Shown: positions 1 through 8,201, counted from the stretch's first letter. The stretch is DNA of 11,580 bases from JAWLFY01 sp964462125 (GCA_964462125.1 CAYWXT010000183.1:1-11580), one strand, 5' to 3'. Notes: a model not told the origin generated them from the sequence alone. Made by a program: numbers and translations.

Positions 1-26
1 GGTTCCCCAGGCCGGTTCCCCAGCGG
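1..26. repeat. Short tandem duplication, 13-base period
   Basis: GGTTCCCCAG occurs at 1-10 and again at 14-23, giving two 13-base units (ggttccccaggcc / ggttccccagcgg) that differ in the last three bases. The period is not a multiple of three, so the two copies are read in different frames (VPQA, then GSPA) inside the linker before the DUF1549 domain. It may be chance or a small slippage duplication at a tolerant linker. Confidence 0.5.
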
Positions 27-1837
27 ACGGAGCTGCCCGAGCCGATGAGTCGGATGTGGCCAATCCGGTTGACGCCTTCATCGCCGCTGGGCTGGCCGAG
101 GCCGACATTTCGCCCACACCGCTGATCGACGATCGGCAGTTCCTGCGACGGGTCTACCTCGACTGTGTCGGTGTTCCCCCGAGCGAAGCCGAGATCGAGT
201 CATTCCATGCACTTCCCGGTGACCGGGGTGCCCGCCGCGATGCCGTCATCGAGCGCCTGCTTCGCGACTCCCGCTGGGCCGACCATTGGACCGCCTATTG
301 GCTCGATGTCCTGGCGGAGAATCCCAGCATATTGAAGCCGACTTTGAACAACACGGGACCGTTTCGCTGGTACCTCTACGACATGATGCGGGACAATGTC
401 CCGGTCGACCGTTGGGTTACCGACTTGGTACGGATGGAAGGGAGCGTTCGCGGCGGCGGCCCAGCGGGGTTTGGCATGGCGTCGCAGAACGACGTACCGA
501 TGGCGGCCAAGGCGCACATATTGGGGACAGCCTTCTTGGGGGCCAACATGGAGTGCGCCCGCTGTCACGACGCCCCCTTTCACGACTGGACCCAAGGCGA
601 CCTGTTTGCCATGGCCGCGATGCTGGAGCGGGAACCGATCGAGGTGCCCGCATCAAGCAGCGTCCCTGCTGGATTTTTCGAAGGGGAGAGTGATGGGGCG
701 TCCCTGATCACGCTGTCCCTGGAACCGGGCGAAGCCGTCGAGCCCGATTGGCCGCTGGCGGAGGAGACCTCCGATGCACCGCTGGAACCCTGGTTGTTGG
801 ACCGGGACGATTCGCCACGCGAGCAGTTGGCCGCCTACATGACCCGGCCGGAGAACGAGCAGTTCGCGCGGGTGATCGTCAACCGGTTGTGGACTCGGCT
901 GATCGGGGAAGGATTGGTCGAACCGCTCGACGATTGGCAAGGGGCCCGAGCGAGCCACCCGAAACTGCTCGATTACCTGGCTCGTGAACTGACCGCCTCG
1001 GGGTATGACTTTCAACACGTCGCGCGAATCATCCTGCGTTCGCGGCTGTACCAACAGGAGGCGACTGACCGGGGGATCACGATCCGGGCGGAGTCGCGCC
1101 ACTTTGCGGCCCCCCGCCGCCGCCGCATGACCGCGGAACAGATCGTCGACTCGATGCACGCCGCGGTGGGGCGGCCGATGGAGGTGGGCGATTTGACCTT
1201 CGACCCCGAGGGGCGGCAGCGCCCGAGCGCGTTTCTGAACCTCGGCGACCCCCGCCGAGCCTGGCAGCTGACGTCGCTGTCCAACGAGCGGGACCGACCG
1301 TCGCTGTCGCTGCCCAAAGCGTCGGCCGTGACGGAATGTTTGGAAGCATTCGGCTGGAACGGCGCCCGGCAAGAACCGATCGAACGTCGTTCGGAAGAGC
1401 CCAACGTCATTCAGCCGGGGGTGCTCTCCGGCGGAGCGCTGAGCATCCAACTGACGCGGCTGACCGACCACAGCGCACTGACCGAGATCTGTCTCGATGC
1501 CGAATCGCCCGAAGCGTTGGTCAAAGTTCTGTTCCAACGATTCCTGACACGAAACCCAACCGCCGAGGAGAGCGAGCTGTTCACCGGAATGCTCGCCGAC
1601 GGATTCGATTCGCGAACGCTCGCCACCCCCGTCCCTGCGGAGACTCCGATCCGTGAGCCGGCGGTGAGTTGGGTCAATCACCTGAGCAGCGAAGCGAACA
1701 GCATCCGCATGCGGCAAAACGAGCGTTTATTGATGGGCCCCGAGCCGACCGGGCGGCTGTCGCCCGATTGGCGGAAGCGGGTGGAGGACGCCGCCTGGGC
1801 GCTGATCAACACGCCTGAGTTTCAATACCTACCGTGA
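2..1837 (+). CDS. DUF1549/DUF1553 (PSCyt2/PSD1-type) protein, 5' end beyond the window
   Basis: The frame is open from the left edge to the TGA at 1835-1837 and gives 611 visible residues. The only near start is a GTG at 56, which would begin right at the domain edge, so the true start is probably upstream with an export signal. Counting from the first whole codon, a DUF1549 domain runs from about residue 22 (VDAFIAAGL, then FLRRVYLDCVGVPP) to about 215. It contains the family's CARCH motif (C185, C188, H189) followed by DAPFHDWTQ. A DUF1553 domain runs from about 272 (SPREQLAAYMT, VNRLWTRLIGEGLVEP) to the C-terminus, ending ALINTPEFQYLP. No PSCyt1 haem domain is visible, but one could lie upstream. 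These are large planctomycete families of unknown biochemical role, thought to be exported. The DUF1501 gene follows after 84 bases, the usual partner order. Family assignment is firm; function is not. Confidence 0.93.
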   Translation, partial: VPQAGSPADGAARADESDVANPVDAFIAAGLAEADISPTPLIDDRQFLRRVYLDCVGVPPSEAEIESFHALPGDRGARRDAVIERLLRDSRWADHWTAYWLDVLAENPSILKPTLNNTGPFRWYLYDMMRDNVPVDRWVTDLVRMEGSVRGGGPAGFGMASQNDVPMAAKAHILGTAFLGANMECARCHDAPFHDWTQGDLFAMAAMLEREPIEVPASSSVPAGFFEGESDGASLITLSLEPGEAVEPDWPLAEETSDAPLEPWLLDRDDSPREQLAAYMTRPENEQFARVIVNRLWTRLIGEGLVEPLDDWQGARASHPKLLDYLARELTASGYDFQHVARIILRSRLYQQEATDRGITIRAESRHFAAPRRRRMTAEQIVDSMHAAVGRPMEVGDLTFDPEGRQRPSAFLNLGDPRRAWQLTSLSNERDRPSLSLPKASAVTECLEAFGWNGARQEPIERRSEEPNVIQPGVLSGGALSIQLTRLTDHSALTEICLDAESPEALVKVLFQRFLTRNPTAEESELFTGMLADGFDSRTLATPVPAETPIREPAVSWVNHLSSEANSIRMRQNERLLMGPEPTGRLSPDWRKRVEDAAWALINTPEFQYLP

Positions 1838-1921
1838 GCCGACCGGCCGGGTGAGCCAACGCGGATTCACCGCCGCCGACACGTTTCGACACTTTCCAGC
1901 ACCGCCAGCACCGGGTCAATC

Positions 1922-3229
1922 ATGGACCGCCGACGATTCCTGCAAGCTACTGTGGCCTCCTCCGCTTCGGTCGCCTCGGTTGGACTTCCGACCGCCCGGC
2001 TGTTGGCCAACGAAGCGTCATACCGGTTGCCACCGGGAGGCGATGTCGAGCACTGTGTCTTTTTTTGGCTCGGCGGAGGAATGTCCCAAGTCGACACGTT
2101 CGACCCCAAACACCGCGGTGATCCCAAGTCCCGTGAGCCGGGGAGTGCTTACGCGGCGATCGAGACGTGCGTCGACGGCGTCCAGGTCTGCGAACACCTG
2201 CCACGGGTGGCCCAGCGGATGGACCGGGTCACCGCCGTCCGCACGGTCCATCACGACGTGATCGACGAGCACGCCGCGGCGGTCAATCGTGTGCACACCG
2301 GCCGGCCGACCAGCGGGACCGTGGTCTATCCGTCGATCGGTTCGATTGTCGCCAATCAACGCGGCCCCGCCAACGAGCGGGTTCCCGCCTACGTCTTGAT
2401 CGGTTACCCCAACGTCACGCGGGGCCCTGGATTCTTGGGTGCCCAGGACGGGTTTCTCTACCTCACCGACACCGACTCGGGACCAGGAGGTCTGAGACGC
2501 CCCAGCTTCCTCACCGAGAACCGGCACGAACGCCGTGTCAAACTGCTCGACACCCTTCGCCAGACCGTTCGCCAGGATCCTCAGCTCGGCGAGGCGAAGT
2601 CGGTCCTTTCGTACGATGCGGCGGTGGCCGAAAGTCAGCGGCTGAGCGGCCCCGAGTTCATGGAAGTCTTTGACCTGCAGAACGAGCCGGCCGATTTGCG
2701 GGAGCGTTACGGCGATGAGTTCGGTCAACGCTGTTTGTTGTCGCGACGGTTGATCGAGCGCGGCGTCCGATTTGTCGAAGTCTCGCACAACATGAACTTC
2801 GTCAACGGCACCGGGTGGGACACCCATAATGAAGGCCAGTTGAAACAGCACCTCTTGATTGATCAGCTCGACCGGGCGATGTCCGCCATGATCGACGACT
2901 TGGAGTCGCGGCGGATGTTGGACAAGACGCTGATCGTTGTCGCCACCGAGTTCGGACGGCCTTCGGCGTTTGACGGCGGGGGCGGCCGGGGGCATCAGGG
3001 GAAGACCTTTACGATGGTACTTGCCGGTGGCGGGCTGAATCACACCGGCGCCTACGGGGTGACCGACGAGCTATCACAAGAGATCGTCGATCGTCCTGTC
3101 TCGGTGCCCGATTTTCATGCCACCATCCATCATGCGCTGGGAATCGACCCACGCGAGCACTTGTACAATGGCGATCGTCCCGTCCCGATCACCGACGGCG
3201 GCCGACCGATTGAAACGCTGTTTGCCTAG
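1922..3229 (+). CDS. DUF1501 protein with twin-arginine signal (module 1)
   Basis: This is a 435-residue protein starting at ATG 1922. The start is supported by an immediate Tat-type leader (MDRRRFLQ, then a weakly hydrophobic Ala/Ser/Val stretch to about residue 25, with probable cleavage near ARLLANEA). That predicts export of a folded, perhaps metal-bearing, protein. DUF1501 hallmarks are seen in order: FFWLGGGMSQVDTFDPK near residue 48, FGQRCLLSRRLIERGVRFVEV in the middle, GWDTH (W299, D300, H302), TEFGRP (E343-R346), a Gly-rich GRGHQGK loop, and FHATIHHALGI near 399. The family belongs to the alkaline phosphatase/sulfatase-like fold, so the Asp, His and Glu residues may bind metal; that is inference. 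The motif after EFGR reads PSAFDG rather than the common TP, and the loop is very Gly-rich. It lies 84 bases downstream of a DUF1549/1553 gene, the standard gene pair. No clear ribosome binding site is seen. Confidence 0.93.
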   Translation: MDRRRFLQATVASSASVASVGLPTARLLANEASYRLPPGGDVEHCVFFWLGGGMSQVDTFDPKHRGDPKSREPGSAYAAIETCVDGVQVCEHLPRVAQRMDRVTAVRTVHHDVIDEHAAAVNRVHTGRPTSGTVVYPSIGSIVANQRGPANERVPAYVLIGYPNVTRGPGFLGAQDGFLYLTDTDSGPGGLRRPSFLTENRHERRVKLLDTLRQTVRQDPQLGEAKSVLSYDAAVAESQRLSGPEFMEVFDLQNEPADLRERYGDEFGQRCLLSRRLIERGVRFVEVSHNMNFVNGTGWDTHNEGQLKQHLLIDQLDRAMSAMIDDLESRRMLDKTLIVVATEFGRPSAFDGGGGRGHQGKTFTMVLAGGGLNHTGAYGVTDELSQEIVDRPVSVPDFHATIHHALGIDPREHLYNGDRPVPITDGGRPIETLFA

Positions 3230-3293
3230 GCCGTGTCCGAGAACGGATCCCTCGGCCCCACCTCTTTCCTTCCCACTGAACGTGATGCACGCC

Positions 3294-4583
3294 ATGAACC
3301 GTCCTCTCCTGATTGCGTTGCTTGTCATACCCGGTGCGGCCGGCCTCGCCGGTGCCCAATCGAATTTCGAACCGAACTACGACGAGGCGAAGATCCCGGA
3401 CTATGAACTTCCCGATCCGCTGGTGACCGAGTCGGGCGAAGAGGTGACCGATGCCGAGACGTGGACGGAAGTCCGCCGCCCTGAATTACTCGAACTGTTC
3501 CGCACGCATGTCTATGGTCGCGCCCCGGAGCCGGTCGAAATTCGCAGCGACTTGGTCAGCAGCAAGGAAGATGCGCTGGGCGGAAAGGCGCTCCGCCGCG
3601 AGGTCGATGTGTTCATTGGGACCGGTGAAGATGCCTTGCCCGTCCGCCTGCTGATCTACACGCCCAAGACGTCCGAGCCGGTCCCCGCCTTTCTGGGGTT
3701 GAACTTTCAAGGCAACCACACGATCGATCCGGATCCGTCGATCAGCATCACCGAAAGCTGGGTTCGGGACCGCCGAAACGAAACGACCGAGGGGAACCGG
3801 GCGACCGAAGCGGGCCGCGGGGTGGCGGCCAGCCGTTGGCCCGCCGAGATGATCATCGACCGGGGTTATGGACTGGTCACCATCTACTACGGCGACATCG
3901 ATCCCGACTTCCACGACGGTTTCGAGAACGGGGTCCACGGCCAGTTCCAAGACTGGGCCGCAGATGTTCCCGAAGGGGAGCGTTGGGGCAGCATTGCTGG
4001 CTGGGCGTATGGTTTGAGCCGGGCACTCGATTACCTGGAGCAAGACGCCCAGGTCGATGGAGACCGCGTCGCGGTCATCGGCCATTCACGGCTGGGCAAG
4101 ACATCGCTATGGGCCGGCGCCTCGGACCCGCGATTTCAACTCGTTATCAGCAACGATTCGGGGTGCGGCGGCGCGGCGCTCAGCCGCCGGGCGTTCGGGG
4201 AAACGGTGGGACGAATCAACACCTCTTTCCCGCATTGGTTCTGCGGCAACTTCAAGCAGTACAACGAAAACGAGTCGGCGTTGCCGGTTGATCAACATCA
4301 ACTGATCGCGCTGGTCGCTCCGCGGCCCGTCTATGTTGCCAGTGCCAGCGAGGATCAATGGGCTGACCCCAAAGGCGAGTTCCTGGCCGCGGTCGGTGCC
4401 GACGGCGTCTATCGACTGCTGGGGACCGATGGCTTCGGCAACTCAGCTCCGCCGAGCGAACACCCCGAAGCCGACATGCCCATCAACGCCGGCACGATTG
4501 GTTACCACCTGCGAAGCGGAGGACACGACTTGGCCGAGTACGACTGGCAGCAATACCTCGACTTCGCCGATCGGCAGCTCTAG
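3294..4583 (+). CDS. Secreted CE15-like glucuronoyl esterase / alpha-beta hydrolase
   Basis: This is a 429-residue protein. ATG 3294 was chosen because it opens a clean Sec signal peptide (MNRPLLIALLVIPGAAGLAGA, cleavage before QS). An in-frame ATG at 3285 adds three residues, and the frame upstream of that overlaps the DUF1501 gene and looks non-coding. The nucleophile motif is GHSRLGK with S265, followed by ISNDSGCGGAALSRR (D288), ASEDQWADPKG (E353, D354) and RSGGHDLAEYDW (H411). The S-to-acid spacing of 23 matches the Ser-Glu spacing I recall for CE15 glucuronoyl esterases, but here the residue is Asp. CE15 enzymes cleave ester bonds between glucuronic acid on xylan and lignin alcohols; related bacterial proteins are often labelled acetylxylan esterase. 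It would act outside the cytoplasm. It sits 64 bases after the DUF1501 gene and may be co-transcribed. The fold is sure; the exact substrate is not. Confidence 0.85.
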   Translation: MNRPLLIALLVIPGAAGLAGAQSNFEPNYDEAKIPDYELPDPLVTESGEEVTDAETWTEVRRPELLELFRTHVYGRAPEPVEIRSDLVSSKEDALGGKALRREVDVFIGTGEDALPVRLLIYTPKTSEPVPAFLGLNFQGNHTIDPDPSISITESWVRDRRNETTEGNRATEAGRGVAASRWPAEMIIDRGYGLVTIYYGDIDPDFHDGFENGVHGQFQDWAADVPEGERWGSIAGWAYGLSRALDYLEQDAQVDGDRVAVIGHSRLGKTSLWAGASDPRFQLVISNDSGCGGAALSRRAFGETVGRINTSFPHWFCGNFKQYNENESALPVDQHQLIALVAPRPVYVASASEDQWADPKGEFLAAVGADGVYRLLGTDGFGNSAPPSEHPEADMPINAGTIGYHLRSGGHDLAEYDWQQYLDFADRQL

Positions 4584-4598
4584 AAAGTCTCCTGTATA

Positions 4599-4665
4599 CG
4601 TAGCGCAGGCTGCCAGCCTGTAAACGTCATCGCACGGCTCCGAAGTCTCGGCGACTTGTGCTACG
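4599..4665. repeat. REP-like palindromic element with two hairpins
   Basis: Just after the esterase stop lies a 67-base structured element. Its ends, CGTAGCGCA (4599-4607) and TGTGCTACG (4657-4665), pair over nine bases with one G-U. Inside are two perfect hairpins: CAGGCT-GCC-AGCCTG (4606-4620) and AAGTC-TCGGC-GACTT (4643-4657). Used together these give a cloverleaf-like three-way junction with a slightly shortened outer stem. There is no T-run, so it is not a classic terminator. From memory, caggctgccagcctg-type strings recur between genes in planctomycete genomes, which would make it a dispersed repeat; that cannot be confirmed from one copy. Confidence 0.6.
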
Positions 4666-4677
4666 AATGTCCTTTGT

Positions 4678-5448
4678 TTGGAAACCTTGATCTTGGACGA
4701 TGCCGTGTTTCCTGGAGATGTCCGGGGCTTGGGCCCGACGCCGGCGACCGCGGACCCGTTTTTTGACGCTTATGATCGGGCAGAGGTCGCTTACGGGGAC
4801 CGTCCCTCGGCGCCGCTGGAGGCGTATTTGCAACAGGTTGGTGGAAGCGGGCGGGCGATCGATCTGGGGGCCGGTGCGGGGCGGGACACGGTGGCGCTGG
4901 CCCTGGCTGGCTACGATGTCACCGCGATTGACCTGAGCGAGCGGGGATTGGCCAGGATCCGCGAACGGGCAGTCGCTGCCGGCGTTGCCGAGCGTGTGAA
5001 GACACGTGTTTCGGACGTCCGTGAGCTTGATTTTCCCGCCGGTTCGTTGGCGGCCGTCGTCGCCACGACGGTGCTCGATCACCTGCCAGAGGCCGATGCT
5101 TCGGTGGTCTGGCAGCGGATGTGCCGCTCGTTGGACGCCCAGGGGGTGCTCTACGTCGAGGTCCACACGACCGAGGACCCTGGATGCCCCGGCCCGCCGG
5201 GTTGCGACCGAAACGCCCCGGTGAGCGAAACAGCCGGCGCGGTGAACCACTATTTCCAACCGAATCAGCTCGCTCTCTGGGCGGCTGAGCCAGCCTCGCG
5301 TCTACGGATCCTTCGCTACGAAGAACGGCTGGAGTGGGATTACACCCATGGACCGGAGCACCTGCACGGCAAGGCAATTCTGTTGGCCGTACGGGCGAGT
5401 TCGTTTCCTGAATGGTACGGACAACCAGCGGCGTTTCCTCGGCAATGA
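4678..5448 (+). CDS. Class I SAM-dependent methyltransferase (TehB-like group)
   Basis: This soluble protein of up to 256 residues has no signal peptide and should act in the cytoplasm. The start is uncertain: no in-frame ATG exists near the 5' end. TTG 4678, TTG 4687, TTG 4693, GTG 4705 and TTG 4729 are all possible, and the conserved part begins only at FFDAYDRAEVAYGDRPS. The SAM-binding motif I is AIDLGAGAGRDT (D62 to about residue 71), followed by the acidic end of strand 2 in VTAIDLS (D85), SDVRELDF (D113) and the motif IV region VVATTVLDHL. The later stretch HTTEDPGCPG...SETAGAVNHYF resembles TehB/tellurite-resistance-like methyltransferases, so a small thiol or metalloid-type substrate is possible but not shown. 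It is separated from the esterase by the palindromic element and from the next gene by 152 bases, so it is likely its own unit. Fold confidence is high, substrate unknown. Confidence 0.85.
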   Translation: METLILDDAVFPGDVRGLGPTPATADPFFDAYDRAEVAYGDRPSAPLEAYLQQVGGSGRAIDLGAGAGRDTVALALAGYDVTAIDLSERGLARIRERAVAAGVAERVKTRVSDVRELDFPAGSLAAVVATTVLDHLPEADASVVWQRMCRSLDAQGVLYVEVHTTEDPGCPGPPGCDRNAPVSETAGAVNHYFQPNQLALWAAEPASRLRILRYEERLEWDYTHGPEHLHGKAILLAVRASSFPEWYGQPAAFPRQ

Positions 5449-5600
5449 TGGGACCGGCAGGGGGAGAATTTGGAAAAAGATTGCCCTCCGGGGGGAGGCT
5501 CTGGTAGGTTGGCACGATGTTCCAATGGAACTTTCCCGCCTCCATGCCCAATCGCCGTGTGGCGGTTGTGGTCCCACCTCGGGTTACCAACGGGTGACTC
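5449..5600 (+). other. Intergenic gap with three stem-loops upstream of the PSCyt1 gene
   Basis: This gap contains three inverted repeats: CCTCC-GGGG-GGAGG (5485-5498), GTTCC-AAT-GGAAC (5519-5531), and CAATCGCC-GTGT-GGCGGTTG (5549-5568, eight pairs with one G-U). None is followed by a convincing T-run; the second is followed only by TTT. The third ends 32 bases before the ATG at 5601, so if transcription starts upstream of it, it would lie in the leader. No confident -35/-10 pair or ribosome binding site was found. A role in regulation or in ending the methyltransferase transcript is only a possibility. Confidence 0.35.
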
Positions 5601-8201
5601 ATGTACATGCTTCGACGTCTCTTAGCGCCTTTCCACCGGCTGTTCCTCCCGATGCTGGTGGCGTGCGTTCCGCTCGTATCCACGGTTTCGGCGGAGGATC
5701 GCAGTAGCAGGGAGGCGAATGACGTTGCGAACCGAAGCGGATTGGAACTGTTTGAAAAGCGGATTCGGCCGACCCTGATCAAGCACTGCTATGAATGCCA
5801 TGCGGCCGACGCGGACGAGCTCGGGGGGGAACTCTTGCTCGACTCCCAGGCGGGTTGGCAGGCCGGTGGGACGATGGGGACGGCAATCGAACCTGGTGAT
5901 CCTGATGCCAGCTTGCTCGTCAGTGCTTTGGAATACGACGATTTGGCAATGCCGCCGGATCAACAGCTGCCCGAGGATCTAATCGCCGATTTCCGGCGTT
6001 GGGTGTCACTTGGGGCGCCCGACCCGAGGGACGACTCGGGCTCGGCCGAGACCGCGGATGACGACGAAGCGTCTTCAACAGATCCAAAGGACTTGTGGTC
6101 GTTGCGACCGATCGAAGTGCCCGAGGTCCCTGAGGTCGGTTCGTCCGAGTCCAACGCCCAGGGGACTTCCGACATCGACCGTTTCATTCTCGATCGTTTG
6201 AATCGGGAAGGACTGGAGCCGAACGGGCGGGCAAATCCAGCGACCTTGGTCCGCCGACTTCATTTCGATTTGATCGGCTTGCCCCCGAGTCCCGAGACGG
6301 TGGCGGCATTCGTCGCGGATCCGTCGGATGAGCATTTGGCAGCACTGACCGACCGGCTACTCGCCTCGCCGCAATTTGGAGAGCGTTGGGGGCGCCACTG
6401 GCTCGACGTGGCCCGCTATGGCGAGTCGGCGGGAAGTAGCCGCGACGTGTTGATGATCTATGCCTGGAGGTATCGCGATTACGTCATCGATGCCTTCAAC
6501 CGCGACGTTCCGTTCAATCGCTTCGTGACCGAACAGATCGCGGGAGACCTGCTGCCGGCGGACGATCCCGAGGAGCAGAAACGTTTACAGATCGCCACCG
6601 GGTTACTGGCCCTCGGCTCGAAGTCACTCAACGGCGGCAACCTGACCTTTGACGTCATCGATGACCAGATCGATGTCGTTTCTCGAGCGGTGCTCGGGTT
6701 GACGGTATCCTGTGCCCGTTGTCACGACCACAAATTCGACCCGATCCCGACCGCCGATTATTACTCGTTGGCCGGCATCTTTCTGAGCACCGAGACTCGT
6801 TATGGGGGGAGCATTCAGCGGCCGGAGACCGCCGCCGACCGCCTCAATTCCTATCTTCCCTTGGGGCCAAAGCCGAGCCAACAGGAAGTCAAAGCGGTGC
6901 GCGCCTTTGCCGAGGAAATCGAAGAGCTCAACGAAGCCCTCAACAAGGCGCAGAACCAAGTCAAGACACTGCGACGGAAAGTTCCCAAAGCTTATCGTGC
7001 CAAGGCGAAGGCATTGGCGGCCGCCGACGAACCTCCGGATGACCTCGATGACAAAAAGGTCAAGCTGCTCGGTCGCTACGCCGAGGCGCTGCGCGAGGTG
7101 GCAGACCACTCGCAGGCACTCCGCAAAGCAAAGGAGCAAAGTCCCCCCGAACCGGAATACGCACACGGGGTGATGGACGCGAAAAAGATTCGCGACGCCA
7201 AGATCTTGATCCAGGGGGAGAAGAACCAGCGAGGTGACTCCGTTTCCCGTGGGTTCCTCTCAACGATCGAGGACATTGATCAGCGGACCTGTAGCAGTGG
7301 TACTTCCCTGGACCCGATCGACGATTCGGAAAGTGGTCGGCGACACCTCGCCGCTTGGCTGGTCCATCCGGAGAACCCACTCACCCCGCGGGTCGCAGTG
7401 AACCGGATTTGGCAGCACCTGATGGGATCGGGGCTCGTCGAGACGGTGGACAACTTCGGCGTCGCCGGCCAGGCTCCGTCCCATCCGGAACTGCTTGATC
7501 ACCTTGCCCACCGTTTTGTCCACGAGCACCATTGGTCCATGAAGTCGTTGATCCGCGAGCTGGTGCTCTCGCGGACCTACCAGCGATCGTCGGCGGGTCG
7601 TCGCGAGGCGGAGACGGTCGATCCCGACAACCGGTTGCGGTGGCGGATGCCGCGGCGACGCTTGGAGGCCGAGCCGCTGCGTGACGCGATGCTCACCGTC
7701 AGCGGTCTGCTCCGCACCGAGCCGATGGACAGCTCTTTGGTGGCGCAGATCGGCGAGGGTGAAGTCGGACGAAACCTCAATACATCCCCGTTGGACGAAC
7801 CGTTTGATCATCGCAGCGTTTACCTGCCGATCATCCGCGGGATCATCCCTGAGCCGCTCGGGCTATTCGACTTTCCCGAGCCGTCCAACGTGCAGGGACT
7901 GCGTGACAGCAACACCACACCGACGCAAGCCTTGTATTTGATGAACAGCGATACGACGATTCGGATCGCCAAGCGGTTCGCCCAGCGGTTGCTCAGTGAT
8001 CAGTCACTGGAGAGCGATTCGGAGCGGATCCGGCGAGCTCACCTGCTTTGCTTCGGCCGCGAGCCGAGTGAATCCCAGCTGCAACGAGCGGCGGAGTTTT
8101 TGGGGCAGATGCAAGGGTCGCAGGTGGACTCACCGGAAATCGCCTGGGCCAGCTATTGCCAAACGCTGCTCGCCAGCGCTCCCTTCCGCTACCTGGACTG
8201 A
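5601..8201 (+). CDS. PSCyt1-DUF1549-DUF1553 exported protein with c-type haem motif
   Basis: This is an 866-residue protein. ATG 5601 (or ATG 5607, two codons on) gives a Sec signal peptide, RRLLAPFHRLFLPMLVACVP, with cleavage near VSA-ED at about residue 32. A PSCyt1 domain (about 50-135) has the haem-attachment motif CYECH (C63, C66, H67), and M117 in LAMPP is a likely axial ligand. DUF1549 spans about 190-400 (DIDRFILDRLNREGLEP, FDLIGLPPSPE, second CxxCH: C371, C374, H375). A charged Lys/Glu/Ala-rich coiled coil spans about 427-525, followed by the family's linker motif ILIQGEKNQRGDSVSRGFL. DUF1553 spans about 580-850 (RVAVNRIWQHLMGSGLVE, SNVQGLRDSNTTPTQALYLMN). Haem attachment outside the cytoplasm is expected from the motif; the enzymatic role is unknown. 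It is the second paralogue of the first gene in the window and is followed after 70 bases by its DUF1501 partner. Confidence 0.95.
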   Translation: MYMLRRLLAPFHRLFLPMLVACVPLVSTVSAEDRSSREANDVANRSGLELFEKRIRPTLIKHCYECHAADADELGGELLLDSQAGWQAGGTMGTAIEPGDPDASLLVSALEYDDLAMPPDQQLPEDLIADFRRWVSLGAPDPRDDSGSAETADDDEASSTDPKDLWSLRPIEVPEVPEVGSSESNAQGTSDIDRFILDRLNREGLEPNGRANPATLVRRLHFDLIGLPPSPETVAAFVADPSDEHLAALTDRLLASPQFGERWGRHWLDVARYGESAGSSRDVLMIYAWRYRDYVIDAFNRDVPFNRFVTEQIAGDLLPADDPEEQKRLQIATGLLALGSKSLNGGNLTFDVIDDQIDVVSRAVLGLTVSCARCHDHKFDPIPTADYYSLAGIFLSTETRYGGSIQRPETAADRLNSYLPLGPKPSQQEVKAVRAFAEEIEELNEALNKAQNQVKTLRRKVPKAYRAKAKALAAADEPPDDLDDKKVKLLGRYAEALREVADHSQALRKAKEQSPPEPEYAHGVMDAKKIRDAKILIQGEKNQRGDSVSRGFLSTIEDIDQRTCSSGTSLDPIDDSESGRRHLAAWLVHPENPLTPRVAVNRIWQHLMGSGLVETVDNFGVAGQAPSHPELLDHLAHRFVHEHHWSMKSLIRELVLSRTYQRSSAGRREAETVDPDNRLRWRMPRRRLEAEPLRDAMLTVSGLLRTEPMDSSLVAQIGEGEVGRNLNTSPLDEPFDHRSVYLPIIRGIIPEPLGLFDFPEPSNVQGLRDSNTTPTQALYLMNSDTTIRIAKRFAQRLLSDQSLESDSERIRRAHLLCFGREPSESQLQRAAEFLGQMQGSQVDSPEIAWASYCQTLLASAPFRYLD

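Noticed and set aside
653..1717. Long minus-strand open frame (354 codons) opposite the first PSCyt gene
   Set aside because: It is a shadow of a high-GC coding gene: the product is Arg/Gly/Gln-rich with no recognisable domain, while the plus strand encodes clear DUF1549/1553 motifs.
2018..3043. Long minus-strand open frame (341 codons) opposite the first DUF1501 gene
   Set aside because: It is fully antisense to a well-supported gene, has no family motif, and its composition is typical of a shadow frame.
3229..3257. Possible hairpin after the first DUF1501 gene (GGCCG/CGGCC or CCGAG/CTCGG)
   Set aside because: The two pairings exclude each other, the loops are long and no T-run follows, so a terminator is not supported.
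3117..3293. Upstream extension of the esterase frame to ATG 3117
   Set aside because: It overlaps the end of the DUF1501 gene, lacks family similarity and would bury the signal peptide that starts at 3294.
4667..4669. ATG just after the palindromic element as a methyltransferase start
   Set aside because: It is in a different reading frame from the methyltransferase.
4919..5782. Minus-strand open frame (287 codons) across the methyltransferase and the following gap
   Set aside because: Low-complexity Arg/Pro/Ser-rich product that spans two genes' antisense strand and an intergenic region; no domain seen.
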